Shown one piece after another: positions 26,089 through 32,846 of a DNA stretch of 36,793 nt (positions are counted from its first letter, which is position 1; every line of letters starts with the position of its first letter). The notes beneath the pieces were generated by a model. The model saw only the letters and a program-made list of their open reading frames with translations. It searched no databases and had not been told where the DNA came from. This stretch comes from Bordetella parapertussis (GTDB taxonomy: Bacteria; Pseudomonadota; Gammaproteobacteria; Burkholderiales; SG8-39), in contig CAMDRY010000002.1 in assembly GCA_945906975.1 (NCBI GenBank), positions 1-36,793 on the forward strand, written 5' to 3'. The position numbers and the translations under genes are program-made.

Positions 26089-27734
26089 GGTTTTTTAACA
26101 ACGACGCGTCGGTGGTCACGCGCCACTTCCACCATCGGCAGCGGGAAGCGGCTGCGAAAATCATCGAGGTCTTTAGGAGCGAATAGTGCGAAGGGCGCTG
26201 CGTCGGCCTGCCATGCGCGTGCAAACGCAGCGTAGTCCGGGAGGAATTTTTCCGGTTCCCACGAGATGGGCACGTCAAGCTCATCCTTGTAGATCACCAT
26301 GGTAACGGGGCGTCCAAGATAAAACGGCAGTGTATGGTCAAACGTGTTGACGGTGTAAAAGGGCGTGTCTGGCCTGAGTTGCGTGCTTATTTTCTGCACC
26401 ATCTGGTAGGTCGAATAGGTCGGGGAGAGGGTGTTGTGGCCGCACAACGCAATCAGCGTTGCTGCCAGGCTGCAGCCGGCAAGGGCTATCACCGCCGCCG
26501 GGCGAAGCCCGCGGCTTTCAAGCCACACAAACAGCGCCGCGCCCGACAAAAGTGCGCCGCCGGAGGCGATCAACCAGGGCATGTACAAGCGCAGCAGCTC
26601 TGCGGGTAACTCATCGCTGCCCTGTTGTGCGCCGTAGGGCACCCACAGCATGATCGCGATACCCAGGGCCCCGATCGGAACTACTTGCCAGATTAACGCA
26701 CGTCCGCCGGCTATGCTCAGGTAGCGTCCCATCAGCAGCGCCAGCGCGGGGATCATGGGCAGGATGTAGGGTGGGAGTTTTGAACCGGAAGCGGAAAAAA
26801 ATGCGAAGGTGAACGCACACCAAATCAGCAAAAACCGCGCCGGTTGGAAGCGTGTGGCGTCGGCACGCCAGGAGCGGGCGAGTGCGGGGATCATTGTCAG
26901 CGTCCAGGGAACCATGCTGCCAAGCAATATCGGAACGAAATACCAGGCCGGCTGGTAGCGGCCATGTGTCTTGGTCAGGAAGCGCTCGAAGTGCTCGTGG
27001 ATGAAAAAGAAACGGAAGAATTCTGCATTGGCGAGCGAGACGAGGATGAACCAGGGGGCCGAAATCGCGATAAAGAGCGCGGTCCCACTCAGTAAATGCA
27101 ATTGCCGCAGCCGCCCCCAGTCACGCTGCAGGAGGATGTAAAGGAGCAGCGCACCGCCGGGAAGCAGTATCCCAATGAGTCCTTTTGACAGGACGGCCAG
27201 TGCCGCCGAAGCCCAGGCCAGCAACATCCACGCGCGTCTCCCGCGATCGCTCTGGGCATCCTGCTGCGCGATGACAAATGCGCATACGGACATGCAGAGG
27301 AAAAAGCTCAGGCCCATGTCGAGCGTATTGAGGTGCCCGACAAACACATAGAGGACGCAGCTTGCGCTTATTGCCGCTGCATAGAGTCCCGCCGCGCGAC
27401 CGTACAGCCGCGAGCCGGTGAAACCGACCATGAAAATCCCAGTCAATCCCGTTAGCGCTGCCCAGAGCCTTGCAGTCCACTCGTGCACGCCAAATGCGCT
27501 GAAGGCGGCTGCGGTCGCCCAGTATTGCAGCGCCGGTTTTTCGAAATATTTGAAGCCGTTCAGCCTGGGGGTCATCCAGTCCCCTGTTACGAACATTTCG
27601 CGCGCGATCTCAGCATATCGTCCCTCGTCGGGACGGATCAAGTCGCGGTAGTCAAGCGTGACGAACCAGGAGAAGGCTAGGATGGCGGCAAGCGCCAGCA
27701 TTGACTTGCGTGAGAGCAGCGGCGATTGGGGCAT
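26085..27734 (-). CDS. arnT: ArnT-like lipid A aminoarabinose transferase (copy A)
   Basis: ArnT is an inner-membrane GT-C glycosyltransferase that moves L-Ara4N from undecaprenyl phosphate to lipid A on the periplasmic side, lowering negative charge and giving resistance to cationic peptides. The 549-residue protein has about a dozen hydrophobic segments and the first-loop signature DYRDLIRPDEGRYAEIAREM with the catalytic acidic residues, followed by GDWMTPRLNGFKYFEKPALQ. A soluble C-terminal part starts near residue 450. The start at ATG 27734 shares TGATG with the gene upstream; a longer frame would add 22 residues inside that gene. A PMT/GT39-type specificity other than L-Ara4N cannot be excluded, but the operon supports ArnT. 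Confidence 0.88.
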   Translation of the reverse strand: MPQSPLLSRKSMLALAAILAFSWFVTLDYRDLIRPDEGRYAEIAREMFVTGDWMTPRLNGFKYFEKPALQYWATAAAFSAFGVHEWTARLWAALTGLTGIFMVGFTGSRLYGRAAGLYAAAISASCVLYVFVGHLNTLDMGLSFFLCMSVCAFVIAQQDAQSDRGRRAWMLLAWASAALAVLSKGLIGILLPGGALLLYILLQRDWGRLRQLHLLSGTALFIAISAPWFILVSLANAEFFRFFFIHEHFERFLTKTHGRYQPAWYFVPILLGSMVPWTLTMIPALARSWRADATRFQPARFLLIWCAFTFAFFSASGSKLPPYILPMIPALALLMGRYLSIAGGRALIWQVVPIGALGIAIMLWVPYGAQQGSDELPAELLRLYMPWLIASGGALLSGAALFVWLESRGLRPAAVIALAGCSLAATLIALCGHNTLSPTYSTYQMVQKISTQLRPDTPFYTVNTFDHTLPFYLGRPVTMVIYKDELDVPISWEPEKFLPDYAAFARAWQADAAPFALFAPKDLDDFRSRFPLPMVEVARDHRRVVVKKP

Positions 27735-28145
27735 CAACCCAGCAGCAGGGCGGCGGCGACCCTGCGTTCCTCTGCGACGAGAATATTGTAGGTACGGCAT
27801 GCCGCTTGTACGGTCATTACCTCGACGCCTATTCCTGCCTGAGTGAGCGGACGCAGGGTCTCTGGACGCGGGAACCTTTGCTCCTCGCCGGTTCCCAGGA
27901 GCACGATTTCGGGGCTCAGGGCGATCAGGGTCGCCCAGTGCTCTGCAGACAAATCCTCGAAGCGGGCAGGTGCCCAGTCGAGCAGCACTTGTTCGGGCAT
28001 GACGATGAGACTGCGGTCCCTGCGCTCCGTATTAAGCTGCACGTAGCCTGTGCCATAACCGGTAAAGGTATTGAACGCGGCAGGGCCGGCGCGGTGGAGT
28101 TTCACGAAATGGGGGGTCTTTGTCTACGTAAGCAACGGATATCAT
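27734..28145 (-). pseudogene. Mth938/DUF498-like protein, frameshifted at a C6 run (copy A)
   Basis: The product belongs to the small Mth938-like (DUF498) family, function unknown; copy B at 31819-32229 is intact. Here ATG 28145 gives MISVAYVDKDP, then a run of six C on the coding strand (plus strand 28111-28116) shifts the frame. Removing one base restores a protein collinear with copy B (DKDPHFVKLHRAGPAAFN, ending ERRVAAALLLG). Without correction, translation could start at GTG 28105 and give 123 residues lacking the first beta strand. It is either a sequencing error, a phase-variable run, or true decay. Its stop overlaps arnT as TGATG. Confidence 0.7.
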
Positions 28146-28336
28146 TATAACTTCTTAATCCCGGCAGGGGTGTCGCGACGTCGCCTAAAGTCTTAATAGT
28201 TGTGATGCCGGCTAGAGTTGTGCGAACTTGCTTTTATGTGTGTGGATTCGATTTTTGAGTCACCCGTCACCGGCCTGGGATAACATCGGGAACAATTGAA
28301 TTCGATTTCTGACGGCTTCGGCCTGAAACCTTGACG
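28146..28336. other. Divergent intergenic region, arn module A / AI-2E permease
   Basis: It should hold promoters for both sides. On the plus strand TTGAGT (28255-28260) and GATAAC (28279-28284) with an 18-base spacer form a modest candidate for the permease. On the minus strand TATAAT occurs directly against the Mth938-like start codon (TATAATG), in both copies of the module; it is too close to serve an ordinary leader. No gene is visible. Confidence 0.35.
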
Positions 28337-29401
28337 ATGAGCCCAATCAAGCAAGATCTCACCCGTACGACCCTGTCAGTGCTGTTTATCGGCGGATTGA
28401 TCGTCGCAACGCTCTGGATCCTCGCCCCATTTTTGCCCTCGATAATATGGGCGACGATGATTGTTGTCGCGACCTGGCCGGTGATGCTGCGGGTGCAGCA
28501 CCGGCTGTGGGGAAGGCGCAGTCTTGCGGTGCTGGTCATGACCTTGCTCGTGCTGCTGTTGTTCGTTGTGCCTTTGTTGCTGGCCATCGCCACCATTCTT
28601 GGCAACGCCGAAAACATCAAGGAGTGGTTGAGTTCACTGTCGGAGTTTCACGTGCCGCCCACACCAGCCTGGGTTGGAGAACTGCCGTTTGTGGGGGAGC
28701 AGGCGGCCAAGGCATGGCATCGTCTTGCCGACACCGGGATGCATGAGCTTATTGCCAAGTTAGCGCCTTACGCCGGTAGCACAGCCAAGTGGGTGGCTGC
28801 CGAGGTGGGCGGCATCGGCATCGTGGTAGCACAGTTCCTCCTTACCGTTGCCCTCAGCGCCATGATGTATGCCAGCGGTGAGCACGCCGCAACCGCGATA
28901 AGGCGGTTTGGCCATCGACTGGGTGGCGCGCGAGGCGAATCCGCCATTGGTCTTGCTGGAGAAGCGATACGCGCAGTGGCCCTGGGGGTCGGGATTACCG
29001 CCGCCGTCCAGTCCGTGCTTGGCGGGATAGGCCTAGCCGTGGCGGGGGTGCCGTTGACATTTTTGCTTACCGCCGTGATGTTCATGCTGTGCATTGCGCA
29101 ACTGGGTCCCTCCCTGGTCCTGGTACCCGCCGTTGTGTGGCTTTACTGGAGCGATCAATCCGGATGGGGTACGTTTTTGCTGGTATGGACAGTGATCGTC
29201 ACCAGCCTGGATAACGTGCTGCGGCCCATGCTCATCCGCATGGGGGCCGATTTGCCTCTGCTGCTGATTCTTGCAGGCGTGATCGGCGGTTTGTTGTCCG
29301 CCGGACTGGTGGGTATTTTCGTCGGTCCGGTTGTGCTCGCGGTGGCCTACACGCTGTTCGACGCTTGGATCGACGACGGCGATGTGCCCGCCGATTCCTG
29401 A
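28337..29401 (+). CDS. AI-2E family transporter (PerM/YdiK-like permease)
   Basis: A 354-residue integral membrane protein of the AI-2E/TqsA/PerM family. Hydrophobic segments fill the protein: two near the N-terminus (LSVLFIGGLIVATLWILAPF and IIWATMIVVATWPVML), one at about 67-90, then a soluble loop of roughly 70 residues, and four to five more toward the C-terminus, including the family region TSLDNVLRPMLIRMGADLPLLLILAGVIGGL-like segment near residue 290. ATG 28337 is preferred to TTG 28331. Substrate unknown; relatives export small molecules or ions. It sits between the two arn modules on the opposite strand, which may be accidental. Confidence 0.85.
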   Translation: MSPIKQDLTRTTLSVLFIGGLIVATLWILAPFLPSIIWATMIVVATWPVMLRVQHRLWGRRSLAVLVMTLLVLLLFVVPLLLAIATILGNAENIKEWLSSLSEFHVPPTPAWVGELPFVGEQAAKAWHRLADTGMHELIAKLAPYAGSTAKWVAAEVGGIGIVVAQFLLTVALSAMMYASGEHAATAIRRFGHRLGGARGESAIGLAGEAIRAVALGVGITAAVQSVLGGIGLAVAGVPLTFLLTAVMFMLCIAQLGPSLVLVPAVVWLYWSDQSGWGTFLLVWTVIVTSLDNVLRPMLIRMGADLPLLLILAGVIGGLLSAGLVGIFVGPVVLAVAYTLFDAWIDDGDVPADS

Positions 29402-29413
29402 CCGGGCAGTCGC

Positions 29414-29533
29414 ATGCCGAATGCCGGGTGTTGTTTTTCGAAATCGCATATCGCTTGGCTGCTCGCCGTGGTCGCGCTGTTGTGGTTCGTCATCCTGGAT
29501 TTACGCAAGCTCGCCGAAGCGGACGAGTGCTGA
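29414..29533 (+). CDS. Possible small membrane protein
   Basis: A 39-codon ORF starting at ATG 29414, 12 bases after the permease stop, encodes MPNAGCCFSK, one hydrophobic span (HIAWLLAVVALLWFVILDL) and a charged end RKLAEADEC. The stop falls exactly where homology to the duplicated arnB fragment begins. The single-span layout with a charged tail looks protein-like, but no ribosome site is obvious and no family is recognised. It may be a real small protein or a chance open frame. Confidence 0.3.
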   Translation: MPNAGCCFSKSHIAWLLAVVALLWFVILDLRKLAEADEC

Positions 29534-29751
29534 CCTCGCGCTGCCCACACCGGCCAGTGCGAGGGCGACTTCCAGCGTGCCGGTGCCCGAATTGAGGCTG
29601 CGCACCGGGCGTCCGCCGAAATACGCGGACAATCTTGCCTCAAAGGCCTTTACCTGCGGGCTGCTGTAATCCAGCCCGAGCGCAGGACGTCGGCGACACC
29701 GGAGATGGTCGCTCCGCCTATGGTCGGGCGCGTGAACGGCAGGTAGTCCAT
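29531..29751 (-). pseudogene. Truncated arnB remnant
   Basis: Starting at ATG 29751 the frame reads MDYLPFTRPTIGGATISGVA, matching the arnB start, then loses one base near 29667 relative to arnB and stops at TAA 29650-29652. Past the shift, arnB-like sequence continues in another frame (YFGGRPVRSLNSGTGTLEVA) and ends near 29531, after about 72 codons of homology. Nothing of the PLP-lysine region remains. It marks one edge of the duplicated arn module. Confidence 0.88.
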
Positions 29752-30122
29752 CAGGAGCGTGCGACGATGTACACGCCGATGATGATGACGCCTATCCCGG
29801 CGAGGCGCATCACACTGACGGCTTCGCCAAAAAAGTACCAGGCGGCGATGGCATTGGCGACATAGCCTATCGACAACATCGGGTAGGCGATGCTCACCTC
29901 GACGCGCGACAAGGCCATGATCCAGACCACCAGGCTCACTACATAACAAGCCATGCCGCCGGCGATGTGCGGTTCAAAGGCGAACTTCATGCCCACTGGT
30001 ATCAGGTTGTCGAACGAGAAATCAAAGCGCCCGATGGCGTTGGTGCCGGCCTTGAGCAGCAATTGTGCCGCGGCATTGAGCAGCACGCCGAGCAGGATTA
30101 ATGAAAAGCTGACGGCGTTCAT
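29751..30122 (-). CDS. SMR/EamA-type membrane protein, ArnE/ArnF-like (copy B)
   Basis: A 123-residue four-span protein aligned without gaps to the copy at 25717-26088, with 32 differences by eye. Conserved blocks are NAAAQLLLKAGTNAIG, AFEPHIAGG, SRVEVSIAYPMLSIGY and MRLAGIGVIIIGVYIVARS. Overlaps with arnT copy B (ATGA) and the arnB stub (TGATG) copy those of module A. The open frame is intact, suggesting it is still functional. With the copy A protein it could form a heterodimeric flippase like ArnE-ArnF, or it may serve its own arnT; neither is shown. Confidence 0.8.
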   Translation of the reverse strand: MNAVSFSLILLGVLLNAAAQLLLKAGTNAIGRFDFSFDNLIPVGMKFAFEPHIAGGMACYVVSLVVWIMALSRVEVSIAYPMLSIGYVANAIAAWYFFGEAVSVMRLAGIGVIIIGVYIVARS

Positions 30123-31819
30123 GGGGTTTTGGCCGGGAGTTTGCTCACCGGTTCGCTTATCGGTTTGTTCACCGGTTTGGTGACAATCACACGCCGCACG
30201 TCGCGTGCCACCTCCACCATCGGGACCGGAAAGGCTTTGCGAAAGCCCTCCAGGTCGTCGGGGGTGAACATGGCAAAGGGCGCGGCGTCCGCCTCCCAGG
30301 CCTTGGCGAAGCTGGCGTAATCGGGGAGGTAGTCTTTCGGCTCCCAGCCGATGGCACTCGACAGCTCGTCCTTGTAACTCACCATGGTCACGGTGCGTCC
30401 GAGGTAAAAAGGCAGCGTATGGTCAAAGGTGCTCACCGAGTAAAAAGGCGTATCCGGCCGCAGCAACGGGCGTATTTTCTGCACGATCTGCGAGGCCGAG
30501 TATACCGAGGACATGGTGTTGTGCCCGATCGCCGGAAAGAGGGCGGTGGCCAGCCCGCCGGCCGAAAATGCGATGACCGCTGCGCTGCGGCGGCCCTGCT
30601 GTTCGAACATCCAGAAAAGCACCGCGCCGGAGAGCAGGGCGACACCCGTCAACACCAACCAGGGGATGTAGTTGAGCAGCGACTCCCGTGGCAGTTCCGG
30701 GCTGCTCCACTCGGTGGCCATGGGGGCGAGAAAAATGGTGGCGATGCCGACGAGGCTGAATGGCAGCAATTGCCAGAAAAGCGTGCGCCGGCTCGCGAGC
30801 GCGAGATGGCGGCCGATCAAAAGGGCGAGCGCCGGGAAGATTGGCAGGATGTAGGACGCCAGCTTGGAACTGGAGGCGGAGAAAAAGACAAAGGTGAACA
30901 CGCACCAGATCAGCATAAAGCGCGTCGACTGGAAGCGCACCGGCTCGGCGCGCCACGAGCGCGCGAGCGCCGGCAGCAGCGCCAGTGTCCAGGGCACCAT
31001 GCCGCCGACCAACACCGGGATGAAATACCAGGCCGGTTGGTAACGGCCGTGATCCTTGGTGAGAAAACGCTCGAAATGTTCCTGGATGAAAAAGAACTGG
31101 AAAAATTCCGGATTGCGCAGTGACACCGCAATGAACCAGGGCGCGGCGATGGCGAGGAACACGGCCATGCCGGCGGCCGGGTGCAGCATCGGAATGCGAC
31201 GCCAGTCACGCTGGATGACAATGTAAAAAAACAGCGCACCGCCGGGCAGGAGCAGGCCGATCAGCCCCTTGGACAGCACCGCCAGGGCCGCCGCCGCCCA
31301 GGCCGCGAGCATCCAGGCGCGCCGCCCTTTGTCGGTCTGGCCGTCAAATTGCGCCAGCACAAAGGAACAGACCGCTGCGGTGAGGAAAAACGTCAGCCCC
31401 ATGTCCAGGGTATTGGCCTGGGAAATGAAGACGTAAAGAAAACTGCTTGCGCTCACCGCCGCCGCATATAGGCCGGCTTCGCGCCCGTACAGGCGCAGGC
31501 CGGTGTAAGCCACCAGCAGGATCCCGGCAAAGCCGGTGAGGGCCGCCCACAGGCGCGAGGTCCACTCGTTAATGCCGAAAATATTGTAGGCCGTGGCGGT
31601 GGCCCAGTATTGCAGCGCCGGTTTTTCGAAATATTTGTAGCCGTTCATCCGCGGCGTGACCCAGTCACCGCTTACCGCCCTTTCGCGCGCGATTTCAGCG
31701 TAACGGCCTTCGTCCGGGCGGATGAGGTCGCGGTAATCGAGGGTGCCGAACCAGCTGAGGATGAGTAGCGTAAGCAGCACCAGCAGCGACTTGCGCGAGG
31801 GAAAGGCGGGCATCGTCAT
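30119..31819 (-). CDS. ArnT-like glycosyltransferase (copy B)
   Basis: A 566-residue multi-span GT-C glycosyltransferase, homologous over its length to the arnT at 26085-27734. The signature loop DYRDLIRPDEGRYAEIARER and GDWVTPRMNGYKYFEKPALQ are kept, including the acidic residues. It carries a C-terminal extension after VIVTKPV (VNKPISEPVSKLPAKTP), a Pro/Lys/Ser tail absent from copy A. The ATG at 31819 shares TGATG with the Mth938-like stop; ATG 31813 is a near alternative. The open frame shows no damage. It may transfer L-Ara4N or a different lipid-linked sugar. Confidence 0.83.
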   Translation of the reverse strand: MTMPAFPSRKSLLVLLTLLILSWFGTLDYRDLIRPDEGRYAEIARERAVSGDWVTPRMNGYKYFEKPALQYWATATAYNIFGINEWTSRLWAALTGFAGILLVAYTGLRLYGREAGLYAAAVSASSFLYVFISQANTLDMGLTFFLTAAVCSFVLAQFDGQTDKGRRAWMLAAWAAAALAVLSKGLIGLLLPGGALFFYIVIQRDWRRIPMLHPAAGMAVFLAIAAPWFIAVSLRNPEFFQFFFIQEHFERFLTKDHGRYQPAWYFIPVLVGGMVPWTLALLPALARSWRAEPVRFQSTRFMLIWCVFTFVFFSASSSKLASYILPIFPALALLIGRHLALASRRTLFWQLLPFSLVGIATIFLAPMATEWSSPELPRESLLNYIPWLVLTGVALLSGAVLFWMFEQQGRRSAAVIAFSAGGLATALFPAIGHNTMSSVYSASQIVQKIRPLLRPDTPFYSVSTFDHTLPFYLGRTVTMVSYKDELSSAIGWEPKDYLPDYASFAKAWEADAAPFAMFTPDDLEGFRKAFPVPMVEVARDVRRVIVTKPVNKPISEPVSKLPAKTP

Positions 31820-32229
31820 CAGGCCAGCAGCAGGGTGGCGGCGACCCTGCGTTCCTCGGCCACCAAGGTGTTATAGGTGCGGCAGGCGGCCTGCGTGGTC
31901 ATGGCCTCGCCCCCGATGCCGGCCTCGACAAGGGGGTGGGTCACTTCGGCGCGGGGAAAGCGCTGCTGTTCCCCGGTGCCCAGCAAGACAATCTGCGGAC
32001 GCAGGGCGAGCAGCTCTTGCAGGTGGCTCGCGGACAATTCCTCAAAGCAGGAGGGGGGGCAATCGAGCAGCAGCTGGTGGGGCAGGACGACGATGCTTTT
32101 TTCCCTGCATTCGGCGTTGACGTTCACATAGCCGAGGCCGTAGCCGGTAAAGGTATTCAGTCCGGCGGGGCCGGCAAGGTGAAGTTTCACGAAATAGGAA
32201 TCTTTGTCGACGTAAGCAACGGAAATCAT
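31819..32229 (-). CDS. Mth938/DUF498-like protein (copy B, intact)
   Basis: A 136-residue soluble protein of the Mth938-like family, related to archaeal Mth938 and mitochondrial NDUFAF3; molecular function unknown. It starts MISVAYVDKDSYFVKLHLAG and contains the family segments FTGYGLGYVNVN, LLALRPQIVLLGTGEQQRFP and MTTQAACRTYNTLVAEERRV. ATG 32229 is chosen because MISVAY is conserved in the frameshifted copy; 12 more codons would be open upstream. It heads the second arn module and is divergent from the aminotransferase-hom-thrC genes. Confidence 0.85.
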   Translation of the reverse strand: MISVAYVDKDSYFVKLHLAGPAGLNTFTGYGLGYVNVNAECREKSIVVLPHQLLLDCPPSCFEELSASHLQELLALRPQIVLLGTGEQQRFPRAEVTHPLVEAGIGGEAMTTQAACRTYNTLVAEERRVAATLLLA

Positions 32230-32302
32230 TATAACTTTATAGACTGAACAGCGCTTCCTGATCATGCCGGGAGATTTTCGGAAGGAAAGGCCTGGCGACC
32301 AT

Positions 32303-32331
32303 TTGATGCGTAGCTAAGTATCGGATATTAT
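32303..32331 (+). promoter_or_regulatory. Sigma70 promoter for the aminotransferase-hom-thrC genes
   Basis: TTGATG (32303-32308) and TATTAT (32326-32331) with a 17-base spacer. Transcription would begin near 32338, about 100 bases before the alaC-like remnant at 32436, and could cover alaA, hom and thrC, which follow with short gaps. Confidence 0.55.
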
Positions 32332-32435
32332 TGTCACTTTCCATGCTTTTAATAGTTAGAGCAAGCGACAGTGGGGATCATGCCAGCTGATTTCGCAGCG
32401 CAGCAATCATTAGCTAAAACAATATCCCTGCCACC

Positions 32436-32819
32436 ATGCGCGCATTTTCCCGCATCAAGCGTCTGCCGCCTTACGTATTCAACACGACCAACGAGTTGAA
32501 GATGGCCCCACGCCATCGCGGCGAGGACATCATCGATATGAGCATCGGCAACCCGGGCGGCGCCACGCCGCAGCACATCGTCGACAAACCAAGGATTCCC
32601 GAGCCCTACCGCGCCATGGGCGCGCTCGAGTTTGCCAAAAAGATATTGCAGGATGCGACAGTGGCGGTGTCGCCGGGCATTGGCTTTGGCGAATTCGTCG
32701 ACGGACACGTGCGTTTTGCGCTGCATGAAAACGAGGCGAGTACGCGCCAGGCCGTGCGCGGCATCAAGGATATGTTTCGTAAGGACGGCCTGCTGGTTCG
32801 GGCCGCTTGCCCCCCCTAA
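32436..32819 (+). pseudogene. Internally deleted alaC-like aminotransferase remnant
   Basis: The 127-codon frame joins the first 50 or so residues of an AlaC-type aminotransferase ([40 protein letters not shown]) directly to its last 70 ([52 protein letters not shown]). AlaC proteins are around 400 residues, so roughly 270 central residues, including the PLP lysine, are missing. The join is in frame and no stop codon interrupts it. It cannot be an active transaminase. AlaC next to hom and thrC is usual in related bacteria, so this looks like the original gene, replaced by the alaA-type gene 27 bp downstream. Confidence 0.85.
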
Positions 32820-32846
32820 CCGACACAGAAAACAACAAGGCAAGCC

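Larger units (their letters stand above)
25492..28145 (-). repeat. Duplicated arn module, operon-linked copy (A)
   Basis: This block (5' part of arnB, SMR gene, arnT, Mth938-like gene) is collinear with 29531-32229, including the TGATG/ATGA overlaps between genes. By eye the SMR proteins share 91 of 123 residues. Copy A continues into the complete arn operon. Its Mth938-like gene has an apparent frameshift. Confidence 0.85.
29531..32229 (-). repeat. Duplicated arn module, orphan copy (B)
   Basis: Collinear with 25492-28145: arnB stub, SMR gene, arnT, Mth938-like gene. The proteins have diverged considerably, so this is an old duplication or an independent acquisition rather than a recent copy. 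Left of the junction lies unrelated DNA after the AI-2E permease; right of it begins the aminotransferase-hom-thrC region. Confidence 0.85.

Noticed and set aside
28144..28149. TATAAT against the start codon of the Mth938-like gene, also in copy B
   Set aside because: No matching -35 box at proper distance, and transcription would begin inside the coding sequence; not called as a promoter.
20631..32229. Possible horizontally acquired resistance island
   Set aside because: No integrase, insertion sequence or tRNA end is near, and base composition looks like the flanking dnaB and hom genes; L-Ara4N genes are ordinary chromosomal genes in this group.
32260..32395. Imperfect 20-base direct repeat (GATCATGCC... 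at 32260 and 32376)
   Set aside because: Only two copies, several mismatches, no further units; insufficient for an attachment site or regulatory array.
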